In this document: positions 54,090 through 62,219 of the stretch, one piece after another
Numbering within the stretch: the stretch's first letter is position 1
Layout: each line of letters starts with the position of its first letter
Notes under the pieces: generated by a model
Database searches by the model: none
Told to the model about the DNA's origin: nothing
Seen by the model: the letters and a program-made list of their open reading frames with translations, nothing else
Position numbers and translations under genes: made by a program
Source of the DNA: Myxococcus sp. RHSTA-1-4
GTDB taxonomy: Bacteria; Myxococcota; Myxococcia; Myxococcales; Myxococcaceae
Direction of reading: 5' to 3'
Assembly (NCBI RefSeq): GCF_020037125.1
Contig: NZ_JAIQDG010000028.1
Span: 62,001-126,000 of the forward strand
DNA length: 64,000 nt

Positions 54090-55259
54090 ATGGGGCCTCC
54101 CGTGACGAGCCCGAGAAACGACGAACAAGTCTACGTGTCCACCCTGCCCGGCCTGGAGCCCGCGCTGGAGGCGGAAGCCGCCGCGCTGGGCTGGAAGCCG
54201 CGCCGCGTGGAGGGGGGAGTAGAGCTGGAGGGCCCGGCCGGACTGCACCAGGAGGCCAACCTGCGCCTGCGCACCGCCAGCCGGGTGCTGCTGCGCGTGG
54301 GTACCTTCCGCGCGGGTGACTCCGACACGCTGGCCGAGCGCCTGGGCGCGCTGGACCTGTCGCGCGTCTGGGACGGGCGCACCCCACCGAAGCTGTCCGT
54401 GAGCCTGCACCGTTCGCCCGTGCCGGGAGCGGACGTGGTGTTCTCCTCGGCGGCCTGGGCCTGGGGCCTGCCTTCGCTGGAGCAAGCGGGAGCGCTCGAC
54501 GAGGAGGGCGGTGGCCCGGGCCTCACGTTGCTGGTGCGCGTGGAGGGGGACGCCTTCACCGTGAGCGCGGACACCAGCGGCGAGCCGCTGCACCGGCGTG
54601 GCTACCGGCAGGAGGTGAGCCGCGCGCCCCTGCGCGAGACGCTGGCCGCGGGCATCCTGGTGCTCGCCGGCTACACCGGCGCGGAGCCGCTGGTGGACCC
54701 GATGTGCGGCTCGGGCACGTTCCTGGTGGAAGGCGCATGGATGTCCATGCGCCGCGCGCCCGGGCTGCTGCGCTCCTTCGCCTTCGAGTCCTTCCCGGGC
54801 TTCGACGCCGCCGCGTGGGCGGAGCGCAAGGCGCGGGCGGAGAAGGAGGCACTGCCCGAACCGCGAGCGGCGCTCCACGGCTACGACATCAACGCGGGCT
54901 CGCTGGGCACGGCACGGCGCAATGCGCGGCGCGCGGGGGTGACTCTCACATTGGAGCGGAAGGACGCGCGCACCCTGACGCCACCCTCCGAAGGCCCGGG
55001 ACTGGTGGTGGCGAATCCGCCCTATGGCAAGCGCGTGGGAGAAGCGGAGGACCTGCCCGGCCTCTACCGCGCGCTGGGCCACACGCTGCGGCGGAGCTTC
55101 GCGGGCTGGCGCGAGGCGGTCATCCTTCCGGATGACGCCATGCTGGTGAAGGCGCTGGACCTGCCCGGCGCGCGGAGCCTCCCCGTGCGCAATGGCGGCC
55201 TGCGATGCCGGCTCCTGTTGAAAGCGCTGGAGCCCCCACGGAGCCCGGCCGACGGATAG
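54090..55259 (+). CDS. RlmL/RlmK-type rRNA guanine-N2 methyltransferase (THUMP)
   Basis: A 389-aa RNA methyltransferase. The N-terminal THUMP region (~12-165) binds RNA (VSTLPGLEPALEAEAA, LLVRVEGDAFTVSADTS, RGYRQEVSRAPLRETLAAG). The methyltransferase core has DPMCGSGTFLVEGA (203-216) and NPPYGKR with N309, the NPPY motif of N2-guanine methylation. E. coli RlmL is longer because it carries a second methyltransferase (RlmK), so this is a single-function homologue. ATG 54090 has GGAGG 8 bp upstream. It follows PlsC by 51 bp on the same strand. Confidence 0.93.
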   Translation: MGPPVTSPRNDEQVYVSTLPGLEPALEAEAAALGWKPRRVEGGVELEGPAGLHQEANLRLRTASRVLLRVGTFRAGDSDTLAERLGALDLSRVWDGRTPPKLSVSLHRSPVPGADVVFSSAAWAWGLPSLEQAGALDEEGGGPGLTLLVRVEGDAFTVSADTSGEPLHRRGYRQEVSRAPLRETLAAGILVLAGYTGAEPLVDPMCGSGTFLVEGAWMSMRRAPGLLRSFAFESFPGFDAAAWAERKARAEKEALPEPRAALHGYDINAGSLGTARRNARRAGVTLTLERKDARTLTPPSEGPGLVVANPPYGKRVGEAEDLPGLYRALGHTLRRSFAGWREAVILPDDAMLVKALDLPGARSLPVRNGGLRCRLLLKALEPPRSPADG

Positions 55260-55374
55260 CGCCGCCCCAGGCTCGGAGCCCCTCGATGCGACCCGGCCGA
55301 TGGGTGTGTCTGTATTCACCCCGGGAGCACCCTCTGATAGATAACAGGTCTCCCCCATAACCCAGGAGAGCTGG

Positions 55375-55833
55375 ATGAACAGGTGGACCGGAGTGCTGGT
55401 CGCGGCGCTGTCCTTCGTGGTGGTGACGGCGTGCGGAGGAGCCGAAGAGGTGGGTGCCCCCGAGGAGGTGCTGGGACAGCACGAGGGGCGCATCGACGTC
55501 TGTGGCAACGGCATCTGCTACTCCTACGAGCAGGTGTCCTGCCCCGAGGACTGTACCTACGGGGGCTACTGCGGTGACGGCGCCTGCACCGGGCCCGAGA
55601 CGTATGACAGCTGCTCCCGGGACTGCCCGTGGACTGGAGGCGGCTGCTTCGCCCCGAGCACGGGGACTCCGAGCGAGCCCCTCCAGGGCTTCGACGTCTG
55701 TGGCAACGGCATCTGCTACTACAGCGAGCGGAACACGTGCCCCGACGACTGCTACTACGGCGGCTACTGCGGCGACGGCGCCTGCGCCGGGCCCGAGACG
55801 GTCGACACCTGCGACCGGGACTGCGCCTGCTGA
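55375..55833 (+). CDS. Cys-rich repeat lipoprotein
   Basis: A 152-aa small lipoprotein: signal peptide with lipobox VVTAC (C20), then a short Glu-rich spacer and two copies of a ~42-residue unit (43-84 and 109-150). Each unit is CGNGIC-x-YSE-like, C-P-E/D-D-C, YGGYCGDGAC, GPET, and a final C-x-R-D-C. Cys makes up 20 residues of 152, surely disulfide-bonded outside the cytoplasm. The repeats are close, indicating recent duplication. Similar modules occur in myxobacterial surface proteins; the function is unknown, perhaps adhesion or inhibition. The start is ATG 55375. The 206 bp that follow contain no gene. Confidence 0.8.
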   Translation: MNRWTGVLVAALSFVVVTACGGAEEVGAPEEVLGQHEGRIDVCGNGICYSYEQVSCPEDCTYGGYCGDGACTGPETYDSCSRDCPWTGGGCFAPSTGTPSEPLQGFDVCGNGICYYSERNTCPDDCYYGGYCGDGACAGPETVDTCDRDCAC

Positions 55834-56039
55834 GCGGCACCTGAGCGAGACAGCCCTCCCGTGAGCTTCGGGCAGGCAGGCTCGCATCCAACCCCGGAAT
55901 CCCCTCCGGTCTTCACCGGAAAGCCCGCTGTCCGGAGTCCTGCCCGCCCCTCCCTCCGCGCACCGCCGGGCGCAGGGCGGGCGAGGCAGCCCGGACCCAT
56001 TTTACAGAGGGCCCCGAAGCGCCGGACCATACCCCTGAC

Positions 56040-58220
56040 ATGGGCCTCTCCCGCGCGCTGCTTGCGTCCGCCGTTCCCGAGCTCTCCCCCCAGGCCTCCA
56101 CGCACGTCAGAGGCCGGCACCGCGGAACAGCGCGCCTCGTGGCCCTGGGGTGCGCACTGCTCCTCGTGCTCGCGCTGACGCCCACGGCGCACGCCGCGGC
56201 GGTGGACACGTCCGCGCCCATCGCCGGCGGGTGGCGCTTCCGCTGGGGCGACGCTCCCTTGCGTCCCGATGGCGTCCCCACCTGGGCGCAGGAGACAGGC
56301 GAGTCCGGGGACTGGAAGCCCGTGGACGCGCTCAAGGAGCCGCCCGGCCGTGGAAGCCACACGTTCCTCTGGCTGAGCATCCCCGTGCCCCAGGGCCCCT
56401 GGCCCGAGCCCGCCCTCTACCTGGGGAGCGTCGCCACCGCCTTCGAGGTGTATGCCCAGGGCCAGCGCATCTACGGCAGCGGCAGGCTGGTCCCCGGCGG
56501 GCGCGAGGAGATGGACAACATGGCCTGGCACGTCGTGCCCCTGCCGCCCGGCACCATGGGCCAGCGCGTGCTCCTGCGCATCCAGGGCTCCGGGCCCGCC
56601 ATCGGCGTGGGCCGGGACGTGCGGGTGGGAACGCACCATGAATTGCTCGCGTCGATGACCCGCGCCGGGCTGGCGCCCTTCTTCATGGGGCTGCTGCTCC
56701 TCGTCATCGCGCTGGTGTCCACGGGCACCGCCCTCCTGCGGCGCCAGTGGCGGATGCTGGTGGCCCTCACCGTCTTCTGCGCGGGCTCGGGCGGGCTCCT
56801 GCTCGGCGCGAGCGGTCTCTTCGGCTCGCTCTGGGACGAGCCGTCCATGGGGACGCGCCTCATCATGCTGGGCTCGTACGGCATCCTCCCCGGCCTCGCC
56901 TGGTTCGTCTCGGACATGGTGGGCGAAGGCCGGATGCGCTGGCTCCGCCGGGGCGCGGCGGTGGTCTCCGTCCCCGCCGTCCTCCAGGCCATCCTCGTGC
57001 TCGTGGACCCGGGCTCGGCCCTGCGGCTCATGGCGCCGTTCATCTTCTACTCGGTCCCCGCCATGCTGGTCTGCGTCGGCGTCGTGCTGGCCGAGGCGTG
57101 GCGGGGAGACCCCGATGCCCGCATCTTCAGCGTCGGGCTGGGCAGCCTCTCCTTCTTCCTCGTGCTCGGCATCCTCCCCCTGATTGGCCTGCAGCGGACG
57201 GGCGACAGCCAGGTCCACTGGGGCTTCCTGGGGCTCGCGCTGTCGCTGGTGGGTATCGTCGGACGCCGCTCCTCGCTCCTCGTCCAGGCGCTCGCGCAGC
57301 ACACCCACCAGCTCGAGGAGCGGCGGGCGGAGGTGCGTGAGCTGGCGGACCGCATGGGCAGCGGCGCCCGGGAGCTGGCCGCCGTGGCGCAGCAGCTCCG
57401 CACCGCGAGCGAGGAACAGACCGCGGGCATCAGCCGCCAGGCGACGGCGCTCCAGCAACTGGAGGCGACGATGGAGGAAATCCGTCAGAGCTCCCACGTG
57501 ACTGCCGACAAGGCCCGCCTGCTGGCGGCCTCGGCGGAGAGCGCCGAGCAGGTGGGGCGCGAGGGCGGCGCCGCCCTGGAGCGCACGCTGACGGACCTCG
57601 CGGCCATCCGCGCCGAGGTCTCGGAGATGGCCAGCAGCATCCTCTCGCTCGATGCGCGGACGCGGGAAATCTCGGGCATCGTGGACGCGGTGAAGACGCT
57701 CGCGGACCAGTCCAACATGCTGGCCATCAACGCCGCCATCGAGGCGGTGCGCAACGGCGACAGCGGCAAGGGCTTCGGCGTGGTGGCGCGGGAGATGCGC
57801 AGCCTCGCCGACCAGTCCATCCAGGCCACCCACCGCATCCGCGAGGTGCTCGACGGGCTGAGCACGAGCATGCGCGACACGGCGAAGCTGAGCGAGCAGG
57901 GCGAGCTGCGGGTGCGCAGCAGTCTGGACGCGGTGCGCACCTCGGGCACGCAGCTCCAGAAGCTGGCCGGCATCATCGGCGACACCAGCTCCAACGTGCG
58001 GCAGATTACCGCCGCCGTGGCCCAGCAGGACGTGGGCACCCACCAGATTGCCCAGGCCATCCAGGAGCTGTCCGCGCAGATGCAGCGCACGCTGAAGGTC
58101 GTCGGGGAGACGCAGACCGTCACGCGCTCCGTACAGTCGCTGGCCGAGAGCATGTCCGGCATCGCCGACAGGGCGCTGCGGTCCGACACGCTGGAGGCGA
58201 GGGCGCAGCCGGCCCGGTAG
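56040..58220 (+). CDS. 7TM-type methyl-accepting chemotaxis protein
   Basis: A 726-aa chemoreceptor of the 7TMR-DISM class: signal-type helix (~32-52), a periplasmic jelly-roll sensor (~56-190), seven transmembrane helices (~200-415), then a long coiled-coil signalling domain. The hairpin tip LADQSNMLAINAAIEAVRNG followed by GKGFGVVAREMRSLADQS is the MCP consensus with few changes. There is no HAMP between the last helix and the coiled coil. It would control a chemosensory pathway; Myxobacteria use several (Che/Frz). No che genes are nearby, so it is an orphan. The start is ATG 56040. It converges on the cation ATPase gene with a 9-bp gap. Confidence 0.92.
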   Translation: MGLSRALLASAVPELSPQASTHVRGRHRGTARLVALGCALLLVLALTPTAHAAAVDTSAPIAGGWRFRWGDAPLRPDGVPTWAQETGESGDWKPVDALKEPPGRGSHTFLWLSIPVPQGPWPEPALYLGSVATAFEVYAQGQRIYGSGRLVPGGREEMDNMAWHVVPLPPGTMGQRVLLRIQGSGPAIGVGRDVRVGTHHELLASMTRAGLAPFFMGLLLLVIALVSTGTALLRRQWRMLVALTVFCAGSGGLLLGASGLFGSLWDEPSMGTRLIMLGSYGILPGLAWFVSDMVGEGRMRWLRRGAAVVSVPAVLQAILVLVDPGSALRLMAPFIFYSVPAMLVCVGVVLAEAWRGDPDARIFSVGLGSLSFFLVLGILPLIGLQRTGDSQVHWGFLGLALSLVGIVGRRSSLLVQALAQHTHQLEERRAEVRELADRMGSGARELAAVAQQLRTASEEQTAGISRQATALQQLEATMEEIRQSSHVTADKARLLAASAESAEQVGREGGAALERTLTDLAAIRAEVSEMASSILSLDARTREISGIVDAVKTLADQSNMLAINAAIEAVRNGDSGKGFGVVAREMRSLADQSIQATHRIREVLDGLSTSMRDTAKLSEQGELRVRSSLDAVRTSGTQLQKLAGIIGDTSSNVRQITAAVAQQDVGTHQIAQAIQELSAQMQRTLKVVGETQTVTRSVQSLAESMSGIADRALRSDTLEARAQPAR

Positions 58221-58229
58221 CCCCCACCG

Positions 58230-61028
58230 TCAGGTGCTCATGGCCGCTCCCGGAGCCCCTCCCCCGGGCTCCGCGGAAGCAGCCGCGCGCAGGCGGCGCC
58301 GCGCCACCAGCTTGCGCAGCTCCTCCACCCACAGCACCGTGCTGGCCACGGCGCCGATGGTGAGCACCTCCTTCAGGCTGAACGGGACGGTGTGGAAGAC
58401 CTCGTTCATGAAGGGCAGGAACACCACCGCCGCCTGGAGGAGGTTGCCGAGCACGAGTCCTCCGACGAGCCAGCGGTTCGTCAGCAGCCCCATCTGGAAG
58501 ACGGACTTCCACTCCGAGCGGCAGTTGAGGACATTGAACCACTGGCACACGGCCAGCACGGTGAAGGTCTCCGTCTGGACCTGGGGGAAGGCGACGCCGC
58601 TGGACAGCCGGTAGATGAACCAGCCGAGCGTGGCGGCGGCGATGGACGGCGTCATGAAGAGCATGCGCGACAGCAGGCCCCGCGTGAGCAGCGACTCGTC
58701 CCGGGGCGTCGGCCGCTGCCGCATCTCGTCGCCCTCGGGCGGCTCCAGGATGAGGTTGATGGTGACGGTGCCCTCCGTCACCAGGTTGATCCACAGAATC
58801 TGGACCGCGGCGAGCGGCGGCGGGAAGCCGAGCGCCAGCGACGTCAGGAGGACGACGACCTCCGCCAGCGAGGTGGAGAAAAGGTAGAGGATGACCTTCT
58901 TCAGGTTGCGGTAGACGATGCGGCCCTCTTCGACGGCGGCCACCAGGGTGGCGAAGTTGTCGTCGGCGAGGACGATTTTCGCGGCCTCCTTCGCGACCTC
59001 CGTCCCCGTCACGCCCATGGCGACGCCCACGTCCGCGCGGGCCAGCGCGGGCGCGTCATTCACGCCGTCGCCCGTCATCGCCACCACGTGCCCCTGGCGC
59101 TGGTAGGCCTCGACGATGCGGAGCTTCTGCGCCGGGTGGACGCGCGCGAAGACGGAGATGCCGCCCAGCCGCTCCATCAGCTCCGCGTCCGGCATGGCCG
59201 CCAGCTCGCGGCCGTCCACCGCCGCGTCGCCCTCGCGGGCGATGCCCAGCTCCCGGGCCACCGCGAGCCCCGTCACCTTGTGGTCCCCGGTGACGATGAC
59301 CGGGCGGATGCCCGCCCCCACGCAGCGCCGCACGGCCTCGGCCACCTCGGGCCGGGGCGGGTCCACCTGGCCGACCAGGCCCAGCAGCACCGCCCGCCCC
59401 CGGAAGGCGGAGAACCCCACCGCCCCGTCGATGTCCCCCCCGGGAACCACGGCGAGCGCGAGGACGCGGAGCGCCCGGTGCGCCATGGCCTCCGCGCCCG
59501 CCCGCACCCGCTCACGCGCGGCGGCGTCGAGCGGAAGCGCCCCTCCCTCCCGCCGGGCGAAGGCGCACAGCTCCAGCACCTCCTCCGGGGCGCCCTTGAG
59601 GACGACGAAGGCGCCGTCCGGCCCTTCATGCTGCGTGGCCATCATCTTGGCCCCCGCGTCGAAGGGAATCTCCGCGCGCCGCGCGAAGCGCTCCCGCACC
59701 TCCGCCGGCACCAGGCCCGCCTTCACGGCGAGCGTCACCAGCGCCACCTCCGTCGGGTCCCCCAGCGGCTTCCAGCGAAGCCCGGCCTCGTCCGTGCCCT
59801 CCAGCTCCGCGTCGTTGCAGAGGAGGGCCGCCTGGAGCAGCTCCCCCACCGCGCCATCCGCGAGCGGCTCCAGCGTGGCGCCCCGCTCGAGGAACCCGCC
59901 CTCGGGCTCGTAGCCCACCCCCGTCACGGAGATGTCCCGGCCGTCCGGCAGGAACAGGGCCGTGGCCGTCATCTCGTTGCGCGTCAGGGTTCCCGTCTTG
60001 TCGCTGCAGATGACGGTGGTGGACCCCAGCGTCTCCACGGCCGCGAGCCGCCGCACCACCGCGTTGCGGCGCGCCATCCGCTGCACGCCCATGGCCAGGG
60101 CGATGGTCATCGCCACCGGCAGGCCCTCGGGCACCATGCTCACCATCTGGCTGAGGCCCACCATCACCATCTGCCCGGCCGGTACGTCGCGCAGCAGGCC
60201 CACCGCCACCACGACGAGGAAGAGCGTCGTCGCGGCGACCACCAGCATCCGGCCGAAGCGCTCGATGCGGTGCTCCAGGGGCGTCCGCGGCTCCTTCGCG
60301 CCCTCGGTCAGCGCGGCGATATGGCCAATCTCGCTGGCGGCGCCGGTGGCCACCACCACGCCCCGCGCGCGGCCGGCCGTGACATGCGTGCCCGCGTGCA
60401 CCATGCCCTGCCGGTCCGCGAGCGCCGTGTCGTGCGCGACGGGCAGCAGGCCCTTCGTGACCGGCACCGACTCGCCCGTGAGCGCCGCCTCGGACACCTG
60501 GAGCGCCGCGCCCTCGATGAGGCGTGCGTCGGCCGGCACCGCGTCGCCCGCGGCCAGGATGACGATGTCCCCGGGGACCAGGTCCCGCGCCTCCACGAGC
60601 TGTTCATGCCCGTCGCGCAGCACGCGGGCCTTGTGGCTCGCCAGCCGCCGCAGGGCCTCCAGGGAGCGCTCGGCCCGGCCCTCCTGGAAGGTGCCGATGA
60701 GCGCGTTGAGGAGCACCACCACGACGATGACCACCGCGTCGCTGACGTGCCCCAGCGCCACCGAGATGCCCGCGGCGACGAGCAGCAGGTAGATGAGCGG
60801 ACTCTTGAACTGGTGCAGCAGGACGGTGAGCAGGGACCTGCTCGGCGGCTCGGCGAGCGCGTTGGGGCCGTGCTCCGCCAGGCGCCGCTCCACCTCCTCA
60901 CGCGACAGCCCGCGAGCAGGCTCCGTCCGGAGAGCACGCGCGGCCTCCTCCGCCGTCAGGGCATGCCAGTGTCGGGCCTCCAACGCCGCCGGCCCGGCCT
61001 CGGAAGTCGTCGGGGTCGTGGGCCTCAC
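58230..61028 (-). CDS. P2-type cation-transporting ATPase
   Basis: A 932-aa P-type ATPase with 10 predicted helices. N-terminal cation-ATPase domain LSREEVERRLAEHGPNALAEP, TGES in ALTGESVPV, M4 VPEGLPVAMTIAL, phosphorylation D343 in ICSDKTGTLT, KGAPEEVLE, and hinge MTGDGVNDAPALARADVGVAMG are all intact. In M6 the usual NLVTD of Ca2+ pumps reads NLVTE. It likely moves Ca2+, Mn2+ or another divalent cation, or Na+. The start is ATG 61028. It is divergent from the universal stress protein gene with 211 bp between; the pair is reminiscent of stress-regulated ion homeostasis. Confidence 0.93.
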   Translation of the reverse strand: MRPTTPTTSEAGPAALEARHWHALTAEEAARALRTEPARGLSREEVERRLAEHGPNALAEPPSRSLLTVLLHQFKSPLIYLLLVAAGISVALGHVSDAVVIVVVVLLNALIGTFQEGRAERSLEALRRLASHKARVLRDGHEQLVEARDLVPGDIVILAAGDAVPADARLIEGAALQVSEAALTGESVPVTKGLLPVAHDTALADRQGMVHAGTHVTAGRARGVVVATGAASEIGHIAALTEGAKEPRTPLEHRIERFGRMLVVAATTLFLVVVAVGLLRDVPAGQMVMVGLSQMVSMVPEGLPVAMTIALAMGVQRMARRNAVVRRLAAVETLGSTTVICSDKTGTLTRNEMTATALFLPDGRDISVTGVGYEPEGGFLERGATLEPLADGAVGELLQAALLCNDAELEGTDEAGLRWKPLGDPTEVALVTLAVKAGLVPAEVRERFARRAEIPFDAGAKMMATQHEGPDGAFVVLKGAPEEVLELCAFARREGGALPLDAAARERVRAGAEAMAHRALRVLALAVVPGGDIDGAVGFSAFRGRAVLLGLVGQVDPPRPEVAEAVRRCVGAGIRPVIVTGDHKVTGLAVARELGIAREGDAAVDGRELAAMPDAELMERLGGISVFARVHPAQKLRIVEAYQRQGHVVAMTGDGVNDAPALARADVGVAMGVTGTEVAKEAAKIVLADDNFATLVAAVEEGRIVYRNLKKVILYLFSTSLAEVVVLLTSLALGFPPPLAAVQILWINLVTEGTVTINLILEPPEGDEMRQRPTPRDESLLTRGLLSRMLFMTPSIAAATLGWFIYRLSSGVAFPQVQTETFTVLAVCQWFNVLNCRSEWKSVFQMGLLTNRWLVGGLVLGNLLQAAVVFLPFMNEVFHTVPFSLKEVLTIGAVASTVLWVEELRKLVARRRLRAAASAEPGGGAPGAAMST

Positions 61029-61239
61029 TCACTCACTCCTTCCGGGAGCCAGTGGCCCCTCGAGAGAACACCTTGCAGGACACGGACCCGCCATGGCCGG
61101 AGCACGCCTCACGCTCCTGGGCGAATGCCCTGCGCGAGCCCGGACCGATGCGCAAATCCTTCGCGGGGCGCACCCGGCATGGCCTGCTCGTGGCATGGGG
61201 TATCATGGCTGGGAGCAGCCCTTGCAAGAGGAAGCGCCC

Positions 61240-62163
61240 ATGAGCCCCACCTCTCTTCCAGGAATCGAGCCGCTTCGCCGGGTGCTGCTGCCCACGGACT
61301 TCTCGCGCGGAGCGGCGAATGCCGCGAAGCGGGCCGTGCTCCTGCCCTTCGAGAAGGGCGCCCGGCTGCACCTCGTTCACGTGCTGCCGGCGAACGTGCC
61401 GGAGAAGCTCGAGGACGTGATGGAGCGGCAGGCGGAGATGAAGCTGGAGAGCCTGCGCCGGCAGGTACACAAGGAGGCCCGGCAGCGGGGCATCAAGGGC
61501 GTCGAGGTCACCGCCCTCGTCCGGCGGGGTGAGCCCTTCGTGGAAATCATCCGTGCCTCCCGGACGCTGGAGGCGGACCTCATCGTGCTGGGCCGGCATG
61601 GCCGGCGTCCCCTGCGCGACATGTTCATCGGCAGCACGGCGGAGCGGGTCATCCGCAAGGGAGAGGCTCCGGTGCTCGTCGTCAGCGGGCGGGCGTTCCA
61701 CCCGTACCGGCGGCCCCTGCTGGCGGTGGGGCTGGACGCGGCGTCCGAGTTCTCCCTGGCGCTGATGCGGCGCGTGCTCGGCCCCGGCGCCGGGAGCGCG
61801 ACGCTGGTCCACGCCTTCAACATCCCCTTCGAGGACTTCCTCGCCCCGGCGAAGCCGGGCGGGCGGGAGCAGTCCTTCCGGAAGGAGTACCGCACGGAGG
61901 CCGACTCGCGCATCCGGAAGTTCCTCGCGTCCGAGCGGGCCGCGGGGCTGGAGTGGGACGTCGTCCTCCGCGCCGGGGACGCCCGTGCCCTGCTCATCAA
62001 GGAAGCGGTTCGCCGGCAGTCGGACCTCATCGTCCTGGGCACGCACGCGCGCCAGGGGCTGGCCCATGCCCTGCTCGGCAGCGTCGCCGAGTGGGTGGTC
62101 ACCACGGCACCGTGCGACGTGCTCGTCGGACGGCCGACGCCGGTCGAGTTCCAGCTTCCCTGA
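61240..62163 (+). CDS. Tandem universal stress protein (UspA fold)
   Basis: A 307-aa protein of two fused Usp domains (~12-145 and ~155-300). Domain 1 has ILLPTDFS-like RVLLPTDFSRGAANA and the ATP loop GRHGRRPLRDMFIGSTAERV (G-x2-G-x9-GS). Domain 2 has GTHARQGLAHALLGSVAEWV, where the second Gly is Ala, so nucleotide binding may be reduced there. ATG 61240 has AGAGGA about 9 bp upstream. It is divergent from the P2-type ATPase, and 56 bp precede the pseudouridine synthase start. A role in survival under stress is expected. Confidence 0.93.
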   Translation: MSPTSLPGIEPLRRVLLPTDFSRGAANAAKRAVLLPFEKGARLHLVHVLPANVPEKLEDVMERQAEMKLESLRRQVHKEARQRGIKGVEVTALVRRGEPFVEIIRASRTLEADLIVLGRHGRRPLRDMFIGSTAERVIRKGEAPVLVVSGRAFHPYRRPLLAVGLDAASEFSLALMRRVLGPGAGSATLVHAFNIPFEDFLAPAKPGGREQSFRKEYRTEADSRIRKFLASERAAGLEWDVVLRAGDARALLIKEAVRRQSDLIVLGTHARQGLAHALLGSVAEWVVTTAPCDVLVGRPTPVEFQLP

Positions 62164-62219
62164 GCGCGGCGGTCTCGCGACCCCGCCGCGTCTCCACGAT
62201 TTCGTGCTACCGAAGGGCC

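Noticed and set aside
55906..55919. CCGGT-CTTC-ACCGG hairpin as a terminator after the Cys-rich lipoprotein gene
   Set aside because: Only 5 bp, no T-tract on either strand, and 70 bp past the stop; typical of chance in GC-rich DNA.
58392..61532. 1046-codon plus-strand frame over the cation ATPase
   Set aside because: Low-complexity Arg/His/Gln translation; the minus-strand ATPase is complete with all catalytic motifs.
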